DNA from: an uncultured Emergencia sp.
Lineage (GTDB): Bacteria > Bacillota > Clostridia > Peptostreptococcales > Anaerovoracaceae
Direction of reading: 5' to 3'
Assembly: GCA_904420065.1 (NCBI GenBank)
Contig: CAJFTU010000028.1
Location: 17,370-81,369, forward strand
Length of the DNA stretch: 64,000 nt
Part shown: positions 61,089-64,000 of the stretch, one piece after another
Numbering within the stretch: position 1 is the stretch's first letter
Layout: each line of letters begins with the position of its first letter
Made by a program: the position numbers and the translations under genes
Notes under the pieces: model-generated
Told to the model about the DNA's origin: nothing
The model's input: only the letters and a program-made list of their open reading frames with translations
The model's database searches: none

Positions 61089-63629
61089 TTATTTCTTCTC
61101 TTTCTGATCCATGATGACCTTGACGATCTGTATAATGACTGTCGGCGCAAAGGCAAGGCCGCAGACCCAGCCGATCTGGCTGCCGGTCAGATGGGCGATA
61201 CCGAAAGCTGTGCCGAAGATCGGCATAAGCAGTATGCAGAACAGCAGGATTACGCCGATAGCAAAAGCTCCGATGGTGTACATGTTCGTTGTCAGGCCCA
61301 GACGGAAGATGGATTGTTTTCCTCTGGAGTTGAAACCGTGCCACAGACGGGCCATGCACAGCGTAGCGAAGGCCATGGTGGAACCGGTCAGCGTATCCAC
61401 CTTGTATCCCTGATGGAACGCCACGGCTGTAGCGATACCGATCAGCAGGCCTTGGAGACCGATCTGCAGCAGAGTGTCTTTGGTCAAAACGGATTCGTCT
61501 CTTGCCCGAGGCTTTTCGTGGATCAGAGCCGGGTTAGAAGGCTCCATGCTGATAGCCAACGCAGGAAGACTGTCCGTAATCAGATTGATGAACAACAGCT
61601 GCACGGCAGTGAACGGATTTGGAAGCGCTGCCAGTGAAGCGTACAGCACCACCAGAATTGCGGCAGTGTTGCCGGAAAGCAGGAATTTGATCGCATTTTT
61701 GATGTTAGCGTATATATTCCTTCCGTTCAGTACGGATTTAATGATGGTTGCGAAATTGTCATCAGTCAGAATCATCGAAGCGGAGTCCTTTGCCACTTCC
61801 GTACCGGTGATACCCATAGCCACGCCTACGTCTGCGCTCTTCAAAGCAGGCGCGTCGTTTACACCGTCTCCAGTCATAGCAACGATGTGGCCCTGATCCT
61901 GCCATGCCTGGACGATACGAATCTTGTTGTCCGGGCTGACTCTGGCATAGACGCTGATGTGCGGCAGTTTTTCGTTTAACTCTTCATCACTCATGGCATC
62001 CAGTTCCGTGCCGGTAACGGCGATATCTTCAGGCTGCAGGATGCCGATTCTTCTGGCAATGGCCGAAGCCGTAATCTTGTGGTCTCCGGTGATCATGATC
62101 GGTTTTATGCCGGCGCTGATACAGTCGGCGACAGCCTGAGCGGATTCTGCTCTCGGAGGATCCATCATAGCCATCATGCCGAGGTACTCCAGATCGCTTT
62201 CGTCATCGAAAGTCAGTTCCCGGTTCTCTCCGATGTTTTTGCGAGCAAAAGCGAGGACGCGAAGTCCCTGATCAGATAGTGAAAAGTTGGCTTCGCGTAT
62301 ATCCTGCTTTTCCTCGTCTGTTAGGATGGTAGTTCTATCTAAAATTACGTCAAGTGCTCCTTTGGTGTACATGACATACTGACCGTCGATGCAGTGCAGC
62401 GTGCTCATCAGTTTCCTGTCGGAATCAAACGGCAGCTCGGCCAGGCGCGGAAGATTCTGTTTTACTTCGTCATAATCGCTGTAGTTTGTCATGTAGTAAT
62501 CGACGAGGGCTGTCTCCGTAGGGTCGCCGGCAGTGGTTCCGTCTACGATAGCTGTATCATTGCACAGAATTGCGGCTTGCAGCAGCGGGTTTTCCTTACC
62601 CTCCTGGGCGATGACCTGCTCAACAGTCATCTTGTTCTGGGTGAGCGTGCCGGTTTTGTCCGAGCAGATGATGGAAACGCAGCCCAGTCCTTCGACTGCA
62701 TTGAGCTGTTTGATGATCGCATTCTGATCGGCCATACGGGAAGTACCGATGGCTAAAGATATGGTGATAATCGAGGAAAGCGCTTCAGGAATCGCAGCTA
62801 CAGCCAACGCTACGGCAAACAGCAGCGAATCGGCAAACGGCATTCCCCGGTAAACGTTGAGTCCTAAGACAATGGCGCAGATTAGAATAATACCGATGGA
62901 CAGCTTTTTGCTGAAATTGTCCATGGTGACCTGAAGCGGCGTCTTTCTTTCTGCGGTGTTATTCATCAGGTCGGCGATTTTTCCCAGTTCGGTTTTAAGT
63001 CCCACACCGGTGACGACAGCAAGACCTCTGCCGTAGGTGATCAAAGAGCCGGAAAAGACCATGTTGACCTGATCGCCCAGAGCAACGGCATCGCCTTGAA
63101 TGGTTTCCGTACTTTTATCTACGCCTTCGGATTCTCCCGTCAGGGAGCTTTCGTTGGCTTTCAGTGAGTAGCTTTCGATCAGGCGGGCGTCTCCCGGTAC
63201 TACGTCTCCGGCCTCCAGACGGATGATATCACCGCAGACCAGATCGGAAGCGTTGATTTCCTGTGCTTGCCCGTCGCGGATAACCTTAGCGATCGGAGCG
63301 GACAGATTTTTCAGGCTTTCCAGCGACTTTTCGGCCTTTACAAACTGAACCGTTCCCAGGATGGCGTTGAGGATGAGAACCGCGATGATAACCACGGCGC
63401 TCTCCACGTTCCCTGTAGACATGGAAATGATGGCGGCGATGATCAAAATGATGACCAGCAGATCTTTGAACTGCTCCAGGAAAATCATAAAAATACTTTT
63501 TTTCTTTTTTTCGTAGAGCTTGTTCTCTCCATATTTTTCTCTGTTGGCAAGAACCTGTTCACTGTTTAGGCCCTGCTGTCCGGAATCAAATTCTTTTAGT
63601 ACATCTTCTGTGTTTTTGCTATAATACAT
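61089..63629 (-). CDS. P-type cation-transporting ATPase, probably Mn2+/Ca2+
   Basis: This 846-residue P2-type ATPase starts with a cation-ATPase N-terminal domain (LNSEQVLANREKYGENKL). It has LTGES at 163-167, the ion-site motif PEAL at 281-284, the phosphorylated Asp324 in CSDKTGTLTQNK, MITGDH, and TGDGVNDAPALKSADVGVAMG near 600. It resembles SERCA/PMCA-like Ca2+ pumps of lactobacilli and clostridia. The yybP-ykoY riboswitch in its leader points to Mn2+ export as a main task. A TAGGAGGGG ribosome site precedes the ATG. Confidence 0.9.
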   Translation of the reverse strand: MYYSKNTEDVLKEFDSGQQGLNSEQVLANREKYGENKLYEKKKKSIFMIFLEQFKDLLVIILIIAAIISMSTGNVESAVVIIAVLILNAILGTVQFVKAEKSLESLKNLSAPIAKVIRDGQAQEINASDLVCGDIIRLEAGDVVPGDARLIESYSLKANESSLTGESEGVDKSTETIQGDAVALGDQVNMVFSGSLITYGRGLAVVTGVGLKTELGKIADLMNNTAERKTPLQVTMDNFSKKLSIGIILICAIVLGLNVYRGMPFADSLLFAVALAVAAIPEALSSIITISLAIGTSRMADQNAIIKQLNAVEGLGCVSIICSDKTGTLTQNKMTVEQVIAQEGKENPLLQAAILCNDTAIVDGTTAGDPTETALVDYYMTNYSDYDEVKQNLPRLAELPFDSDRKLMSTLHCIDGQYVMYTKGALDVILDRTTILTDEEKQDIREANFSLSDQGLRVLAFARKNIGENRELTFDDESDLEYLGMMAMMDPPRAESAQAVADCISAGIKPIMITGDHKITASAIARRIGILQPEDIAVTGTELDAMSDEELNEKLPHISVYARVSPDNKIRIVQAWQDQGHIVAMTGDGVNDAPALKSADVGVAMGITGTEVAKDSASMILTDDNFATIIKSVLNGRNIYANIKNAIKFLLSGNTAAILVVLYASLAALPNPFTAVQLLFINLITDSLPALAISMEPSNPALIHEKPRARDESVLTKDTLLQIGLQGLLIGIATAVAFHQGYKVDTLTGSTMAFATLCMARLWHGFNSRGKQSIFRLGLTTNMYTIGAFAIGVILLFCILLMPIFGTAFGIAHLTGSQIGWVCGLAFAPTVIIQIVKVIMDQKEKK

Positions 63630-63699
63630 TAAAACCCCTCCTACATAGAATAAGTATGCCCATATATTTGTTTTTCCTGCATTACAGCCTGCGGGACAT

Positions 63700-63828
63700 A
63701 AAAAAGAGACTTCTAAGACAGGCTATAAACTATCTTAAAAGTCTCGCTGTTTCAAGTAAATGCGGATCACTCGCAGTGATCGTATTGACGCAAGTTACTG
63801 CAGCAAACGCTGCCAGCTACTCCCTTTT
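63700..63828 (-). ncRNA. yybP-ykoY (manganese) riboswitch
   Basis: On the minus strand the aptamer begins AAAAGGGAGTAGC (63828-63816), continues with GTCAATACG (near 63787-63779) and ends AGCGAGACTTTT (63748-63737), the conserved parts of yybP-ykoY. The expression platform is a terminator: 63745-63731 pairs with 63720-63706 and six T follow (63705-63700). It shares the GAGACTT strand with the aptamer base, so Mn2+ binding should allow read-through into the ATPase gene. Confidence 0.88.
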
Positions 63829-63856
63829 AATTAAGGAATTTCTGTTTGCACGATAG

Positions 63857-63885
63857 AGTATATCATACAGGAAACGGCGATGCAA
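63857..63885 (-). promoter_or_regulatory. sigma-A promoter of the riboswitch-ATPase unit
   Basis: On the minus strand TTGCAT (63885-63880) and TATACT (63862-63857) are 17 bases apart, about 30 bases before the aptamer. The -35 lies inside a perfect palindrome. Confidence 0.75.
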
Positions 63886-63913
63886 GAGTTTTTTAAAAAA
63901 CTCTTGCATCGCC
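63876..63913. repeat. 38-base perfect palindrome over the -35 element
   Basis: GGCGATGCAAGAGTTTTTT (63876-63894) is followed directly by its exact inverse complement (63895-63913), with no loop. It could be an operator, a cruciform-forming site or the terminator of a gene beyond the window edge. The remaining bases to 64000 are AT-rich and show no gene. Confidence 0.8.
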
Positions 63914-64000
63914 ATTGTAGGTTTACAATACATGTGTTACAAGTGAATAAATAAAAAGCGAGGATAGACTCACTTTGTGTTATATTTGAATCAGCATAAA

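Noticed and set aside
63656..63856. 66-codon plus-strand open frame near the right end
   Set aside because: It is the complement of the yybP-ykoY riboswitch and its promoter.

Overview
This window is bacterial chromosome from an anaerobic, low-to-mid GC Firmicute. It is most likely a class Clostridia amino-acid fermenter of the Eubacteriales/Anaerovoracaceae type; that placement is inferred from gene content, not from a marker gene. The evidence is consensus sigma-A promoters and AGGAGG ribosome sites, [FeFe]-hydrogenases, ferredoxin-dependent 2-oxoacid oxidoreductases, an FprA flavodiiron protein, oxygen-sensitive type serine dehydratase, a T-box leader and pyrrolysine methylamine methyltransferases. 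No rRNA, tRNA, CRISPR array, phage or insertion sequence was found.

Layout. 0.1-8.8 kb: a lipoprotein, an Fe-S aldo/keto reductase, a B3/B4-domain protein, then a run of class II aldolase-like protein, class II aldolase, aldehyde dehydrogenase, glutaminase and a first phosphate butyryltransferase, followed by flavodiiron protein. 8.8-18.5 kb: methyltransferase, sdaAA/sdaAB on the minus strand, two tandem S9 peptidases, a PatB/MalY aminotransferase, RidA and an amidohydrolase, a peptide and amino-acid breakdown block. 19.2-27.6 kb: two complete trimeric NAD-linked [FeFe]-hydrogenase gene sets in tandem; the second has a candidate Rex operator. 27.8-34.4 kb: a YkvI-like transporter, a GntR regulator and the operon ptb-iorA-iorB-buk. 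34.5-38.7 kb: an NhaC antiporter, a PHP protein, a decayed aldo/keto reductase-LysR pair, and a DUF3793-flavodoxin operon with a structured leader. 39.0-45.8 kb: a stand-alone MurE-like ligase, an amino-acid permease, a DUF2284 protein and a fused MacB-like ABC transporter.

45.8-52.2 kb is a methylamine locus: a sigma-54 activator on the minus strand, a consensus -24/-12 promoter with dyad repeats above it, then mtbB and mttB, each read through an in-frame TAG (pyrrolysine), and a third MttB-family gene without TAG. 52.4-57.1 kb: a YdbC-like protein, an acetyltransferase, a flavin reductase, then a T-box leader with a probable isoleucine specifier (ATC) ahead of a four-subunit 2-oxoacid:ferredoxin oxidoreductase. 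57.2-64.0 kb: an acetyltransferase, a MerR regulator with a MATE exporter, a second decayed divergent pair (ornithine cyclodeaminase / M20 peptidase), and a P-type cation ATPase behind a yybP-ykoY (Mn2+) riboswitch.

How it fits together (inference). Peptidases, transaminase, serine dehydratase and glutaminase feed 2-oxoacids and ammonia. IorAB oxidises aryl-2-oxoacids to acyl-CoA and reduced ferredoxin. Ptb and Buk turn the acyl-CoA into ATP. The bifurcating hydrogenases dispose of electrons from ferredoxin and NADH as H2. The T-box on the other oxidoreductase points the opposite way, to reductive carboxylation serving isoleucine synthesis. The strongest candidates for follow-up are that T-box operon, the pyrrolysine locus with its sigma-54 control, and the ptb-iorAB-buk operon.
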